64,000 nucleotides of DNA from NCBI GenBank assembly GCA_949358305.1, contig OX442317.1, forward strand, positions 8,126,186 through 8,190,185. Reading direction: 5' to 3'. Of the stretch, positions 1-10,266 are shown one piece after another. The DNA comes from Strigamia acuminata (lineage: Eukaryota > Arthropoda > Chilopoda > Geophilomorpha > Linotaeniidae). The notes under the pieces are model-generated. The model was not told the DNA's origin. It was given only the letters and a program-made list of their open reading frames with translations, and ran no database searches. The position numbers were made by a program, and so were the translations under genes. The stretch's first letter is position 1. Every line of letters starts with the position of its first letter.

Positions 1-35
1 TAAATATACCTTTCCTTGCAGAACGATGTAATTAC

Positions 36-3000
36 CGACACATTTAGTGCCGTACGTGTCCAAAGTCAAATGCGGCGGACAAGTACAAGCGAACGATCCT
101 TCCGTGTTGGTACAAATTCCACCACCCTTGCATACATCCTCGTCCAACTCGCATTCATTTATGTCCGTACACGTCATTCCGTCCAGCATGGCATACCCCA
201 CTCTGCACTTCAAATCTGAAATAAAAAAATTCATATTAATTGCACTTTGTTGACACATTTTTTTACATTTTTAACCTTCTTCACGGCATATTTCACACGG
301 ACTCCCCCACGCTTTGCCGATGGAAGCGCAGCATTCGGACTTCAATATGAACAAATCGATGTTCGCTTCGCACTGTCCGTCACGAATTTTGGTCCAACAC
401 ATTCCTTTCCGTCTATCTATTAACAAACCCGTCGCCCGCTCACTCTTTGCGCCGCAAAACCTCAACGAATTAAACTCACCCACGCAAATCCTATTGGTGG
501 AATCGAGACTAGTGCCGGGAGGACAGTCGCACCTGTAACTCCCTACAATATTGACGCAATTTCCGCCGATGCACAGAGGTTGAGTTGCCGAATGACATTC
601 GTCAATATCTTCCGAAAAAAAAATTAAAAAATTAAAAAAAAAAATATTAAAAAGTTATTTAAAAATTTCTTTTACCTTCGCACATAATATTATGAATATC
701 GATTTTATATCCACTCGGACACACGCATTGATAACTGCCCAATGTGTTGCGACATTGACCATTGTCGCAAAGAAATGGATTCACCAAACATTCGTTAATG
801 TCTGCAATAAATAAATTAAATCAAATTAAATTAAATTAAATAAATGTAAATCACAACTCTTCTACCTGAACATATTTTCCCAGTTATATCGACTTGATAA
901 CCGCGACTACAAATGCACCGATAACTGCCATCTAAATTCTCACACGCTCCATTCAGACAAATATTCGGGCTAATGACGCACTCGTTGATATCTGCAAAAC
1001 TCAAAACAAATTAACTTCCAATTAATTAACCAATTAATTATCTCTTACCAGTCCCGTCGTGAGTTCTGCCAGGACCGTGAGGACACAAATTGAGAAAATC
1101 ATCGCTTCCTGTTTTACTGCATCCTTGACAGTCGGTGCCCCACCCGAAAGTCGTCATAGACTCGCTACAGCAACAACTCGATTTAGTTATCGGCGTGAGC
1201 GAAGGCACGGAACATTCTCCCGGTTGATATTGCCCGTAGCAGTAATCTTTCCTTATATCAAAAAGGAAAAGAAACAATTCAAATCAATTCTATCAATCAA
1301 AACAATTTATTTTACCTAAACACGCTCTTCCATCGGCTCCTATGATGAACCCGTCGCCACACTCGCAGCGGAAACTGCCCCAAGTGTTGGTGCATCTGCC
1401 GCCGACGCAAACCGCAAACGTTTCCTGACACTCGTTCACATCTAAATCGCAAAATTTACTAAATAAATAAACATTACCACTCGTATTAAATGTTTATTCA
1501 CCCGTGCATGTTTTGCCATCTGCGGATAATGTGAATCCCGTATCGCAAATGCACTTAAAACTGCCCTCTATATTCAGGCACTAACCGTGTGTGCATGCAC
1601 TTGGTTTCTGACATTCGTCTATATCTGCAACAAAATATTTAAAAAAGAAATTTAATTTAATTTGATTTAGTTCACAATTTTTAAAATTTTTCACCGATGC
1701 AAAAACTGCCATCAGGCGACAACTGAAATCCAGGAATACACACGCAACGATAACTCCCAGGTGTGTTCTGACACCTGCCATTCAAACAGATCATCGTGTT
1801 TTCAACGCACTCGTCGATATCTATCATAAAAAAAAATTTTAAAAAATTAAAATCTGCATAAAAATCGATTTAACTGCCTACCTTGACAGGAATGGCCGGT
1901 GGATGACAACGTGAATCCAGGATAGCACTGACACTTGAACGTTCCTTGCATATTGATGCATTCTCCATTGGCGCACATCCCACTTACATCGCATTCATTG
2001 TAATCTACACTCAAACATTTATTACCACCCTAGAAAACATCAACAACAATATTTTGATACCAATGCACGTCCGTTTGTCGGCTGAAACGACGAAACCGTC
2101 GGGACACTGGCACTGGAAAGACCCTTCGGTGTTCGTGCATTGCCCATTGCGACAGTAATTTAAATCGCGACACTCGTCAATATCGACGCATTTATTATTA
2201 TCTAAGGTGTATCCTTCGAAGCAATCGCAGCGATATCCCGTCGGTAAATCCTCGCACTGTCCCGGACCGCAAACATCGGGATTAAAAGCGCATTCGTCAA
2301 TCGTTTGAGCCGCACTGCACATTCTTTGGTACGCTTCTACGGAAATTAAACTAAATTAATTGAAATCAACGAATACAAATCGCACGACGCACCTGTGCGC
2401 TGTTGCGGGCACAATTCGCACGGTATTCCGCCCCATCCTTTGCCCATATTAAAGCCGCAACAACATTCCGTGATGGTCATTCTCACTGCCAAAGAGTCCC
2501 GGCATTGACCGCCGACAAAAGTTGTGTAACAATTTCCCAAGCGCGAATCTACAATAGAAAAATAAAAACAAAATTTTAAATTTATCAACGGCAAAATAAA
2601 GAAATAGAAATAATAAAACTCACCCAGGCAAGTTTTTCTGTCTGAACTCGGAATGTAGCCCGGATGACACATGCAATAATAATCCCCTTCGGTGTTAATA
2701 CATTGTCCGTTGTTGCAGATACCGTGGATAGTCTCGCATTCATTAACATCTATTTATTTTATTGTATTTGTAAATTTTGATATATATATTTTTATATACT
2801 CTCGTTTTACCTTCGCATAAATTTGTATCGATATTTCTTTGGTGGCCGTCTCTACAAGCGCAAGTGTACGACCCGATTGTGTTTTTGCAAACTCCATCCG
2901 GACAAATGTTAGGAATCGCATCGCATTCATCAATATCTAATAAAATCAATAAAAATACGACATTATTACAGCATATACACAAAATTTTTAAAATAAAATA

Positions 3001-3681
3001 AACCTTGGCAGTCGGTGCTATGGATATTTTTTAAAAATCCCGTGTCGCACTCCAACGTAGCCGGACATTGCTCGCACGGATGTCCCCAAGCTTTACCGAT
3101 GGTCGCGCAGCACAACTGTTTCGTGCATACCACGCCGACCAGCTGTGACTGACAATTGTTGTTATGAATCCTTCGGAAACAAGGCCCAGTACGATAATCT
3201 AAAGAAAAAAAAATTAAACAATCTCGATATTTAATGAATTAAAATAAAAAATGCCTGATGCGCATCTTCGTCCCGTAAATCCGTATATGCAGGCGCATCG
3301 ATTAGGCCCGATGCAACGTCCGCCGTTGAGGCACCCATCAGTGCAAATTGCTAAAAAAATTAAACAATTATTTGGGTTTTATATTATATTTTTATCGTAT
3401 TACGTTCTTCGCAAAATCGTCCAGTAAAACCCGGTTTGCAGACACATTTCTGGCCTTTGCAGGTGGCGCCATTGAAGCATTTGGTTTGACAAACTCTTTC
3501 GTCGCCAATATCCGTCGGACTCGTTGGTCCTTCATAGATAAAACACTTTAATTTGTATACGTAGAAATCAATTGAGAAAACGTACTTGAAAACTCACAAC
3601 TAGATGCTACTTGACCATTTTCACACATGCATACATTCGGTCGAATGCAACGACCCAAACCGCACGATCTGCTGCAAATGG
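36..3681 (-). CDS. Fibrillin, 5' half of gene (partial, runs off the left edge)
   Basis: Extracellular-matrix glycoprotein that polymerises into microfibrils. Eighteen exons are visible, read right to left: 3586-3681, 3404-3529 and 3255-3350 (three non-calcium EGF-like domains); 3004-3198 (first hybrid/TB-like domain, [14 protein letters not shown]); 2811-2936 and 2624-2749 (cbEGF); 2393-2548 (TB, triple Cys); 2061-2336 (end of TB plus two cbEGF in one exon); 1882-2004, 1695-1820, 1502-1624 and 1316-1441 (cbEGF); 1049-1246 (TB); 866-991, 676-801 and 480-608 (cbEGF); 276-416 (second hybrid domain); 36-215 (cbEGF). Every exon length is a multiple of three and all junctions are phase 1, the usual fibrillin pattern that permits module shuffling. 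The order matches vertebrate fibrillin from EGF1 to the cbEGF after hybrid 2, but no proline-rich segment is seen. The signal peptide and N-terminal unique exon were not found. Oddities: an in-frame TAG in exon 1502-1624 and a GC donor after exon 3255-3350. Confidence 0.93.
1502..1624 (-). other. cbEGF exon of fibrillin with an in-frame TAG
   Basis: The exon reads [14 protein letters not shown], stop, [16 protein letters not shown]. The TAG at 1581-1583 stands where other modules have Arg, Gln or Ala between Gly/Asn and the third Cys. It is one C-to-T change from CAG (Gln). Both splice sites and all six cysteines are kept, and exons on both sides are intact. A null allele, a sequencing error and stop readthrough are all possible. 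Confidence 0.85.
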
Positions 3682-4300
3682 CTGTCAAGAAAAAAAAATT
3701 AAAAATACAAATTAGTTTTAGAAAAAAAAAGTTAAATAATTAAAATTTCAAAAGAAAAATAAATTGCAATTAATTTTTTTTTCTTCAAATTAAAAATTGA
3801 TAATAACAACAGTATTAAATGAACCACTTGAATTCTAAAAGCATCGCTGATAATATATAGGGTATGTTCAGCACGTGACCTTGCGTTGCATTGTGGGTAA
3901 GGGTTGCTTAGCAACCCTTGTAAACAAATGTCGGCGGCCATGTTGGTGTACAAGGATGCATGTAAACAACAGGGAAATGTATGTTTTTTGGATTTATTTT
4001 TAAAAATACGAAAAATTATGCATCTAATTTTGCAAGTAGATGATTAATAAAGTAAATAACAATATTTTAGTGATTTGTATATTCATTTCTTGATTATTTT
4101 TTAATATCAAACGCTCCGTATACTGTAGGTTTTTCAATAGAACGCTCCATATACGTTGAGCATTTTATTATACATATGAATTCACTTTAATTATTTGCCG
4201 GATTAATATTTGTTCGTTCATTGTTTGTCGTGATTATTATTTGCCATGGTGATTTGTTCTTATACGTTGAGCATTTTTCGGTAGTGCATAGGGAGCCACT
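3682..4300. promoter_or_regulatory. Intergenic stretch with a promoter-like motif cluster
   Basis: No coding exon was found here. At 3873-3880 there is CACGTGAC, an E-box of the USF/MITF type. At 3899-3919 a perfect 10-1-10 palindrome contains GGTTGCTTAGCAACC, which fits the RFX X-box consensus. Near 3933-3944 GGCGGCCATGTT resembles a YY1 site. The motifs lie within 75 bases, about 0.2 kb upstream of the first visible fibrillin exon. The direct repeat ATACGTTGAGCATTTT occurs near 4152 and 4262. Which gene this would serve is not known. Confidence 0.4.
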
Positions 4301-4306
4301 AATGGA

Positions 4307-4775
4307 ATGGACTAATCGGCAGCTGTCAGCTTTCAGCCGTCGACTGTCGCGGCCGTCAGTCGACAGTCGACCGTCACCTGTCGAATGTCGCGTCCGTCGG
4401 ACGTCGACTGTCAGCCGTCGAATGTCGCGGTCGTCAGAAGTCGACTGTCGCGCCGTAAGCCGTCGACTGTCGATCGTCAGCAGCGACGGCCGCAACAGTC
4501 GGCGTCCGACGGACGTGACAGTCGACAGCTGACGGCCGCAACAGGTCGACGACCAACGGAGACGATAGTCGACAGCTGACGGCCGACAGTAGACAGTCAG
4601 CCATCGAATGTCGCAGCCGTCGACTGTCGACGGTCAGCCGCAACAATCGTCATTCGACAGGTGACGGTCGACTGTCGACTGACGGCCGCGACAGTCGACG
4701 GCTGACAACTGACAGCTGCCGGTTAATTTCGACTATTTTCGGTTAATTCGAATCGTCAGCTGACGATTAGTCCAT
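4307..4775. repeat. Fold-back element filled with GTCGAC/CAGCTG palindromes
   Basis: The block is bounded by ATGGACTAATCG at 4307-4318 and its inverse CGATTAGTCCAT at 4764-4775, giving inverted ends that continue into GCAGCTG-type sequence. The inside is a dense, irregular array of GTCGAC, CAGTCGAC and CAGCTGAC words, so both strands are almost self-complementary. Open frames here are Ser/Arg-rich on both strands and are by-products of the array, not genes. Confidence 0.75.
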
Positions 4776-4833
4776 CCCTCAGAATAATGGCTACGTATTA
4801 CGTAGCCATTATTCTGAGGGATGGACTAATCGT
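4763..4833. repeat. Perfect 71-bp palindrome (35-1-35)
   Basis: The left arm 4763-4797 and right arm 4799-4833 are exact reverse complements around a single central T at 4798. The arms include CCTCAGAATAATGGCTACGT. The left arm overlaps the right end of the GTCGAC block, and the right arm ends in a third copy of ATGGACTAATCG at 4821-4832. This suggests two fold-back elements abutting head to head. Confidence 0.9.
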
Positions 4834-5040
4834 AGTACATAGTACGTAGTACGTAGTACGTAATAAAACTTTTGTTCGTTACTTTTATTATAAAAGTAAC
4901 GAACAGCCGAACACTCGTCCGGACGTTCGGGCGGGCGATCAGACGAGCGCTTGGGCGGACGAGTGTTTGGGCGTTTGGGCAGGCGAACAGACGAGTGTTT
5001 GAGCGTTTGGGCAGGCGAACGGACGACCGGCGTTTGGGCC
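4834..5040. repeat. GTACGTA tract, 31-bp palindrome and GCGTTTGGGC-type repeat
   Basis: GTACGTA words fill 4834-4862. A perfect 15-1-15 palindrome occupies 4874-4904 (arm GTTCGTTACTTTTAT). From 4905 to about 5040 a degenerate tandem repeat of GCGTTTGGGC / CAGACGAGTG words runs up to, and interrupts, the last GTF3C1-like exon. On the minus strand this repeat extends the exon frame as an Arg/Pro/Ser-rich tail that resembles nothing in the TFIIIC family. Confidence 0.7.
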
Positions 5041-5047
5041 GATTTAA

Positions 5048-5878
5048 ATTTTCCCAAAACTGTTTAACCTTTTTAAACGCAGTTTCCCAAGTAACTTCGT
5101 CCGTTTTAGGCACATTAAGATGCACCACGTTCGCAATCAATTCCTCGTCCTGCTGCGCCTCGCCCACATAAAGCGCTACGTTGTATTTCGTTCTCGGATT
5201 TCTCATCATATACATCACTCGTCGCTGACACGCTCGTGAAGTTTTATCGTCGGAGCTCTAAAAACAAATATTTTTTAAGACAATTTCCCCAACAATTTTA
5301 CTTAATACTACGGGTTCGCGTAAACGACCCAATCGTTTTGAAACGCTCAAATTTTCACTACCTAAATAACAAAAAAAAAATTTACAATTACAACAAAAAG
5401 AATTTAAATAATTAAAAACTTGGATCTAACATTGCTGTAAATAATGTTTGTAAAACTATCCAGCAGTGACCATTTCTTCAGACTCGGAGTCCGTAATTAC
5501 ATCAGTCTCGTTTTTGCTCGTCTTTTTACCCATATTTTTGTTTAAATTAAACAAATTGCGTTGCAAATTGCTAGAAAACTTAAAAAGAATAATAATAATA
5601 ATGTACGTCTTGTAAACTTGTTCTTCGGCTAGTTCGTAAAATTCGTTCTCGCGTCGAAGTGCGATTCGTTTCCATAGGAATTCTTTGGAATCTGCATCGA
5701 GGGCAATTGGAAATTTCGGTCTTTTTTCGAGCCGGATCCATAAACTCGGAATTGTGATACCTAAATCAAAATTTGCAAACAAATTTTTAATTATTTTTTT
5801 TTCTTTCATTTTTCTCTTACCATCTAAACCTTCCAACGCTATTTCATCAACACAAGCCGACACGAAATCGTAATCCAT
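5048..5878 (-). pseudogene. TFIIIC largest subunit (GTF3C1-like), internally deleted and truncated
   Basis: TFIIIC recognises A/B-box promoters for RNA polymerase III. The ATG at 5878 opens exon 5821-5878 (MDYDFVSACVDEIALEGLDG). Exon 5607-5760 follows (SLWIRLEKRPKFPIALDA, then EFLWKRIALR), in phase, and matches the first ~60 residues of GTF3C1. Exon 5570 to about 5460 is Lys/Asp/Ser-rich, and a short exon lies near 5325-5365. The next exon, about 5048-5257, reads CQRRVMYMMRNPRTKYNVAL. It resembles the segment after the Myb-like domain, which lies more than 1,000 residues further on in the human protein. The winged-helix middle is therefore missing and the 3' end is replaced by repeats. Either this is a rearranged pseudogene or the assembly skips sequence; all segments are collinear. 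Recognition of the two ends is firm, but the junctions in between are not. Confidence 0.7.
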
Positions 5879-7100
5879 ATTTTCTTTCCGATCCCGTCCC
5901 ACCGAACTAAAAAAAACAACCAAAACAAAACAAAACGACTCGCCAGCCAAGACTACCGTAGCGGTGGTTGCATGAACTATGGACTAGTGGAAAATTCCCC
6001 CCAGACACACACATCAATTAATTATTGCTGTAAAACGACGTCCTTAAATTTCTGCTCAGTGCAAAACGAGAAAAAAAGTCCTCTGCGACTGCATGACAAT
6101 CATCAGTCCAGTATTATTCGCAACAACAATGGCTGCAACGGGCAACGGTTTACTGTTTACAAGTTCGTTTGTGGTTGACCACATCGTCAATTTAGTTATT
6201 TACTTTTTTGCTGCTCCATAAAAGAGAGAGATAATCGTTATTTGTTAAGGAGAATAAAAATAATCTTCCATAATCACACTGGTTGTAATCGCAAAATGCG
6301 TGAATTTACACCTAATTCAAAGCCATTCCAGTGTTATTACACCAAAGCAATGCCGAAAAGTATGCACAGCAAACTATTTGCGTATTTTTCTGCTTTTGAC
6401 GACAGCTGAAATCAAAGAGTAATTACACCGTATTTCGCAAAAAACATTACTATATATATTTTTTAATAATTCGTGTAAATTTGTTTCAACTGTTATAAAT
6501 CACAAATGATAAAAATAAAAAAACCCCATACATTAGTAATAAATGACACGCAATAAGTAAACAAACAAACGCAAACGATAAATTAAACACAAATTAAACA
6601 AGTAACATAGAATCGTTAACAAAAATATCAATCAACTTGAATAGTAAATACCGTATTCAAAAAATACACATGAAATTTCTCATTAAAGTAAATTTTTGTT
6701 CGTTGCCCCCCCCCCCCCCCCATTAACATTTCTCGATAGAAACTTTTTCAGCAGAGCAATAACATAATTCGTGGATCAATTCAAAAGGGTACGAGAATAC
6801 TCTAATTGGGAACCCAGTGTTCTTGCGACATAATTAATCATTAATTTATACATTTCTTGCTGTATCCACGTTTTAACAAATAAAAAACTAAAATTCAATA
6901 TGATATAGTTACATTAAATGTCGATTTTGAAATCATTCTATTCTCGTCTTTCTACACCAATAAGAATTTCAACCTCCAGAAATTTTCACTTCACTTGAAT
7001 AAACTAAACAACATGGAAAGCAATTTAGGCGAAGTCGGTCCGCTCTGACTGCTTATGGAAAGCACTTCGTCATTCAAATAGTCGCTGCTGATGCGAGACT
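5879..7100. other. Intergenic, nothing recognised
   Basis: AT-rich sequence with no supported exon. A run of 13 C lies near 6707-6720. The region just right of 5878 should hold the GTF3C1 promoter. Confidence 0.5.
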
Positions 7101-7129
7101 GCTGTTCTAAAATTATGATAAGATGATTG

Positions 7130-7400
7130 TTACTGATGTGGAAACTGTGTAAACTCTCTCCCCGCCACCGCCACCGCCACCAGCACTACCGCTACCACTG
7201 CAGCACCGAACATCTTCTTGGCGCCTCGCTCCTCCATCTTCCTCTCGTCCTTGAGCATCTCCTCGATGGTCACAAAGTCCGGCGGAATGGTCCCAGGCAG
7301 GTGAAAGATGAAATTTAACTGAGCTTGCGCTGGAGGCACGTTGGCGTCGGTTAGTTTGTAGGTGAAACTGTTGTTGGTTAATTGTTGAGCGCCGTCGACT
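7130..7400 (-). CDS. Possible exon of a small membrane protein (unrecognised)
   Basis: The minus frame from about 7400 to 7130 reads TNNSFTYKLTDANVPPAQAQ, continues through LPGTIPPDFVTIEEMLKDER, an acidic/basic stretch, and then a 16-residue Ala/Val membrane segment, ending REFTQFPHQ and a stop. Composition is non-random and codon use is GC-richer than the flanks. There is no ATG in frame and a TAA lies just upstream, so it would have to be a spliced last exon or a remnant. No family is recognised. Confidence 0.3.
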
Positions 7401-7439
7401 TAATTCACAGCCACACAGAAACGTCCTCACATTCGTTGT

Positions 7440-7900
7440 CTGGTTGTTTCATCTACCTCATCAAACTGGGAGTTTGAAGATTATTGGGTTTGAAGATTCG
7501 GGTTTCTACGCTGTATCCCCACACATTTTTGCAAAATAAATTAGCTGTTGCAGAATATTAATCAACATCTATAATAAAAGAGAATTAAAAATTAAACGAA
7601 GGTTACAAATGGTTACATCAGTGGTTACCAACCTTTATTTGTTCGCGGCGCACTTAAGGTTTTAAAAATTTTCTGCGATTCCCCATGAGTATAAATACAG
7701 TTTTACCGAGTCAACATTCTAGTCATAAAATTCATGCGATGTCGTATGCTTTTATGCAGTCGCCTTACGTCTGGGTGAGTCCATTCAAGTTGTATTGGCG
7801 CGATCTCAATTTCATTGCTGGTATTATTTTCATTTTTATGTTTTGAAATATATTTGGATTTGGTATTTCGCAAACTCTATTTCAACAGCAGCAGATTCTA
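7440..7900. other. Intergenic, nothing recognised
   Basis: AT-rich sequence without a supported exon. It leads into the first copy of the recurring MEIEFDxTxD module. Confidence 0.4.
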
Positions 7901-7987
7901 TCCCAACTGCAGCAGCTACTACGGGGTTTTAAACTATTGTAAAGAACCGATATAGACAACTGAAGCATGCTACATATTTTGAACGCG

Positions 7988-8122
7988 ATGGAGATCGAAT
8001 TTGATGCAACATTTGATCCCAATAAGGTGTCAGTAAAAAATAATTTCTACAAATCTACCCTGAGAAACGAAGCACTTATGGCAGAAAAAGCTGTTCAAGA
8101 TTTCATAAATGGGAATTTTTAA
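7988..8122 (+). CDS. 44-residue frame of module A, intact copy
   Basis: ATG at 7988 to TAA at 8120-8122. It starts MEIEFDATFDPNK and ends EKAVQDFINGNF. The same start, with FDPTFDPNKASVKNNFYKST, closes the 272-residue frame at 23627-24445. The copy at 24366 has TAA where this one has AAC, and the copy near 26670 has lost part of the middle. A form fused to a membrane segment opens the genes at 20802 and 21536. Function is unknown. It may be an exon rather than a free peptide. Confidence 0.4.
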   Translation: MEIEFDATFDPNKVSVKNNFYKSTLRNEALMAEKAVQDFINGNF

Positions 8123-8124
8123 CA

Positions 8125-8194
8125 TAATGGCGGAGGTACCTTTCAATAAGTTTTTAATAGAAAAAGAAAACAAATACTACTACTACCCGCCATA
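8125..8194 (+). CDS. 22-residue frame ending in NKYYYYPP
   Basis: MAEVPFNKFLIEKENKYYYYPP lies just after the module A frame. The stretch FNKxLIExxNKYYYYPP is kept at 24955-25017 despite a frameshift before it, and a YFYPP version lies near 26790-26850. Retention in three copies argues that it was coding in the parent sequence. Confidence 0.3.
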
Positions 8195-8639
8195 AAAAAA
8201 TCATGCGATTCTTTTATAACCAAGAGTCTTATAAACGGAATATGCGGAATATCCTCAAAATTAAAATCTCCAACAAGTAGAAAAAAAGTCTCTCAATCTG
8301 ACAATTGAATTCCTAATGAACAGTATAAAGAAAGAAATAACAAGTACTTAAAGTGGGGACTAGGTTGTTCAAAACAATAAGGGTTTTGTATATTTATATT
8401 AATTTAATAGATGAGGGATAGTCTCAGTTAGTCTGCACTAAGCATTCACCAGTGTTGGTCAGTCTCAGTTATTTGGTAAAACTAACAAAAAAGAAATTCT
8501 ACATAATTGTCCATAGTATTTCCTGTGAAAACCAACTTTTCCCATCGACAGATTCCCAAGTCAAATTGGAAAAACTTTGTTTTATTTATTTAACAAATGT
8601 CTTGAAGAAGGTTATTTTGAGGTTGTGACCTTTGGTCAC

Positions 8640-8840
8640 CCTCTCGTTGTGTCCACGTCACCACAACGTCGCCACATTGGCGCCTCGCCATCCGGGTGGC
8701 GCACTGACCGATCGTTGACCCGATGACACGTCTGCATTCCATTCCCGACCTATTGCAACGTTACACGTTCGTTTCTTGTTGTATACAGTATATTCTCGTT
8801 GGTTTTGAATAAAGTTAGTCTACTGGTTTACACCATTCCT
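8640..8840 (+). mobile_element. LTR remnant of a BEL/Pao-like retrotransposon
   Basis: This stretch resembles 27155-27300. Both hold a TGGCGCA word, CGTTGACC, GTTACAC, TTGTATA and an AATAAA signal followed by a short tail, as at the R/U5 end of an LTR. The second copy is followed directly by a degenerate BEL/Pao gag, which gives the assignment. Confidence 0.45.
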
Positions 8841-8980
8841 TACGCTTCGTACAGACTCACAGAGGTCGATGAATTATTTTCGCCTGAAGGAACATCCACT
8901 GTGTATGGAATGCAGTAAAAATTGATCTAGATTAGGAACTTGATGCAAACAATTCAACTGTTGTAAGTAATACAAACGAA

Positions 8981-9526
8981 TCAACTTTCCAGTAAGCTAT
9001 AATGTATGTCAAGCACAAAAAGTGTGTTATTCTTTCTTGAAAAAATTATCCTTTTTATAATTTTATAATGAAGAACTCGGGCAAGGAGCGCTTCAAACTC
9101 TGGTGACCGCGGAGGAAATTCATATCTTTGTTTTGGAGTCGAGGTGTGTGGTTGAGTACGATCATGAACTTTGTCAATACTCCTGTTTATTTCAGCATCC
9201 ATTTTACGATCCGTTGAAATATTTTTGAATTTTTGAAATGAACGTTTTTTCGCATCAAGTGAAATTTCAGCCGACATCTCGGCTTCGGCGATTTCCAATC
9301 GAGTTTCGGCTGAGCGTTTAGCCGTTACTTCCTTTGAAAAATTACTGCGCCGAGTTTGGGCACCTTGTGGGCAGTTAAACCCGACTCTTGGACGACTATA
9401 CGTCCTTCCCTCAATTGGCGAAGGGACTTCATCATGTAAATTAGGCATGATGGCAAGAATGATACAAAAAGAGAACCATTGGTGTTGGAATTCTGTCGAC
9501 CGATACGTGTCGCGTTTTTTAACCAC
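8981..9526 (-). CDS. 181-residue open frame, unrecognised
   Basis: The longest minus frame in the block. The middle is hydrophilic and charged, with RSAETRLEIAEAEMSAEISL predicted to be helical, then DRKMDAEINRSIDKVHDRTQ. The C-terminus is hydrophobic. It could be part of a gag or coiled-coil protein of the neighbouring retrotransposon remnant. Codon bias is weak, and a chance frame is not excluded. Confidence 0.3.
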   Translation of the reverse strand: MVKKRDTYRSTEFQHQWFSFCIILAIMPNLHDEVPSPIEGRTYSRPRVGFNCPQGAQTRRSNFSKEVTAKRSAETRLEIAEAEMSAEISLDAKKRSFQKFKNISTDRKMDAEINRSIDKVHDRTQPHTSTPKQRYEFPPRSPEFEALLARVLHYKIIKRIIFSRKNNTLFVLDIHYSLLES

Positions 9527-9639
9527 CGTTTGAAATTTCTTTGAGTTAGTGACTCTCGTCTTTTGTCAACTTGGAATAAAATAAATCATACCGACTAGAT
9601 ATTATACATAGATATTATTATGTCTTTCAGAATTGGATT

Positions 9640-10020
9640 GTCTGCGTCTCATCGCTGCTGAGATTAAACTATGTCATCCCATGGAGTAAGATCAACCCAC
9701 CGTCGTCGTGGTGGTCGTGGTAACATGCTGTAACGTGCTGTACATCGTGCTCTTAGTGCGCCGAGGCAGAGCGTCAGAGCAACGCCTGCTATTAGAGCCC
9801 ACAATCCCGGAACTCTGAGCGATTTACTAAAGAAGGAACCCTGAGCCCAGGGTGGTGGATTGACAAACTGGCCATAGCCGGCAAAATATTAATGAAGACC
9901 AACAAGATGGTACTATTTTTGGTCAAATTTTGAAATCGGAATAGGAAGCAACAAAAAACTCACCGCCAAGGACAAATTGGTATATTTAAAGACTTTTCTG
10001 CGTATAATCAGATTGAATTG
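9640..10020 (+). mobile_element. Degenerate retrotransposon sequence shared with the 27.3-kb gag remnant
   Basis: The stretch around 9898-9975 (CAACAAGATGGTAC, GGAAGCAACAAAAAACTCAC) is nearly identical to 27358-27430 inside a BEL/Pao gag remnant. Stops and an indel break the frame. The preceding 9640-9840 holds an Arg-rich frame with no clear relation. Confidence 0.45.
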
Positions 10021-10266
10021 GATGCAGAAAGTCAAATGTGCTGTACTATTAATACCCATCTTGGTCTTTTCAGGGTCAACCGGCTTTTCTACGGTATCTC
10101 ATCAGCCCCAATATTCTAGAATGTCAGTGCCTGAACATTGTTTAAGGACTCCTACTCAAGGAGTAAGGCCAGGGGCTTTTACCCATTCCTTTGACTGGAT
10201 GAAAGGAGTCCGGCCAGGGGGTTACGCACGCTGGTTAACACGGAAGGCGGAGGCCATTACCATCGA

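Larger units (their letters stand above)
7900..8300 (+). repeat. Recurring module A, copy 1 (dispersed repeat with coding remnants)
   Basis: This block carries the MEIEFDxTxDPNK small frame, a trailing NKYYYYPP frame and a shared 3' region containing AATCATGCGATTCTTTTATA. Related copies lie at about 20740-20850, 21475-21600, 24340-25050 and 26585-26870. Copies keep protein similarity but differ by stops and indels, so this is an old coding family rather than a simple satellite. Confidence 0.7.

Noticed and set aside
4187-4646. Long Arg/Ser-rich open frames on both strands
   Set aside because: They are products of the GTCGAC palindrome array, which is open in several frames at once.
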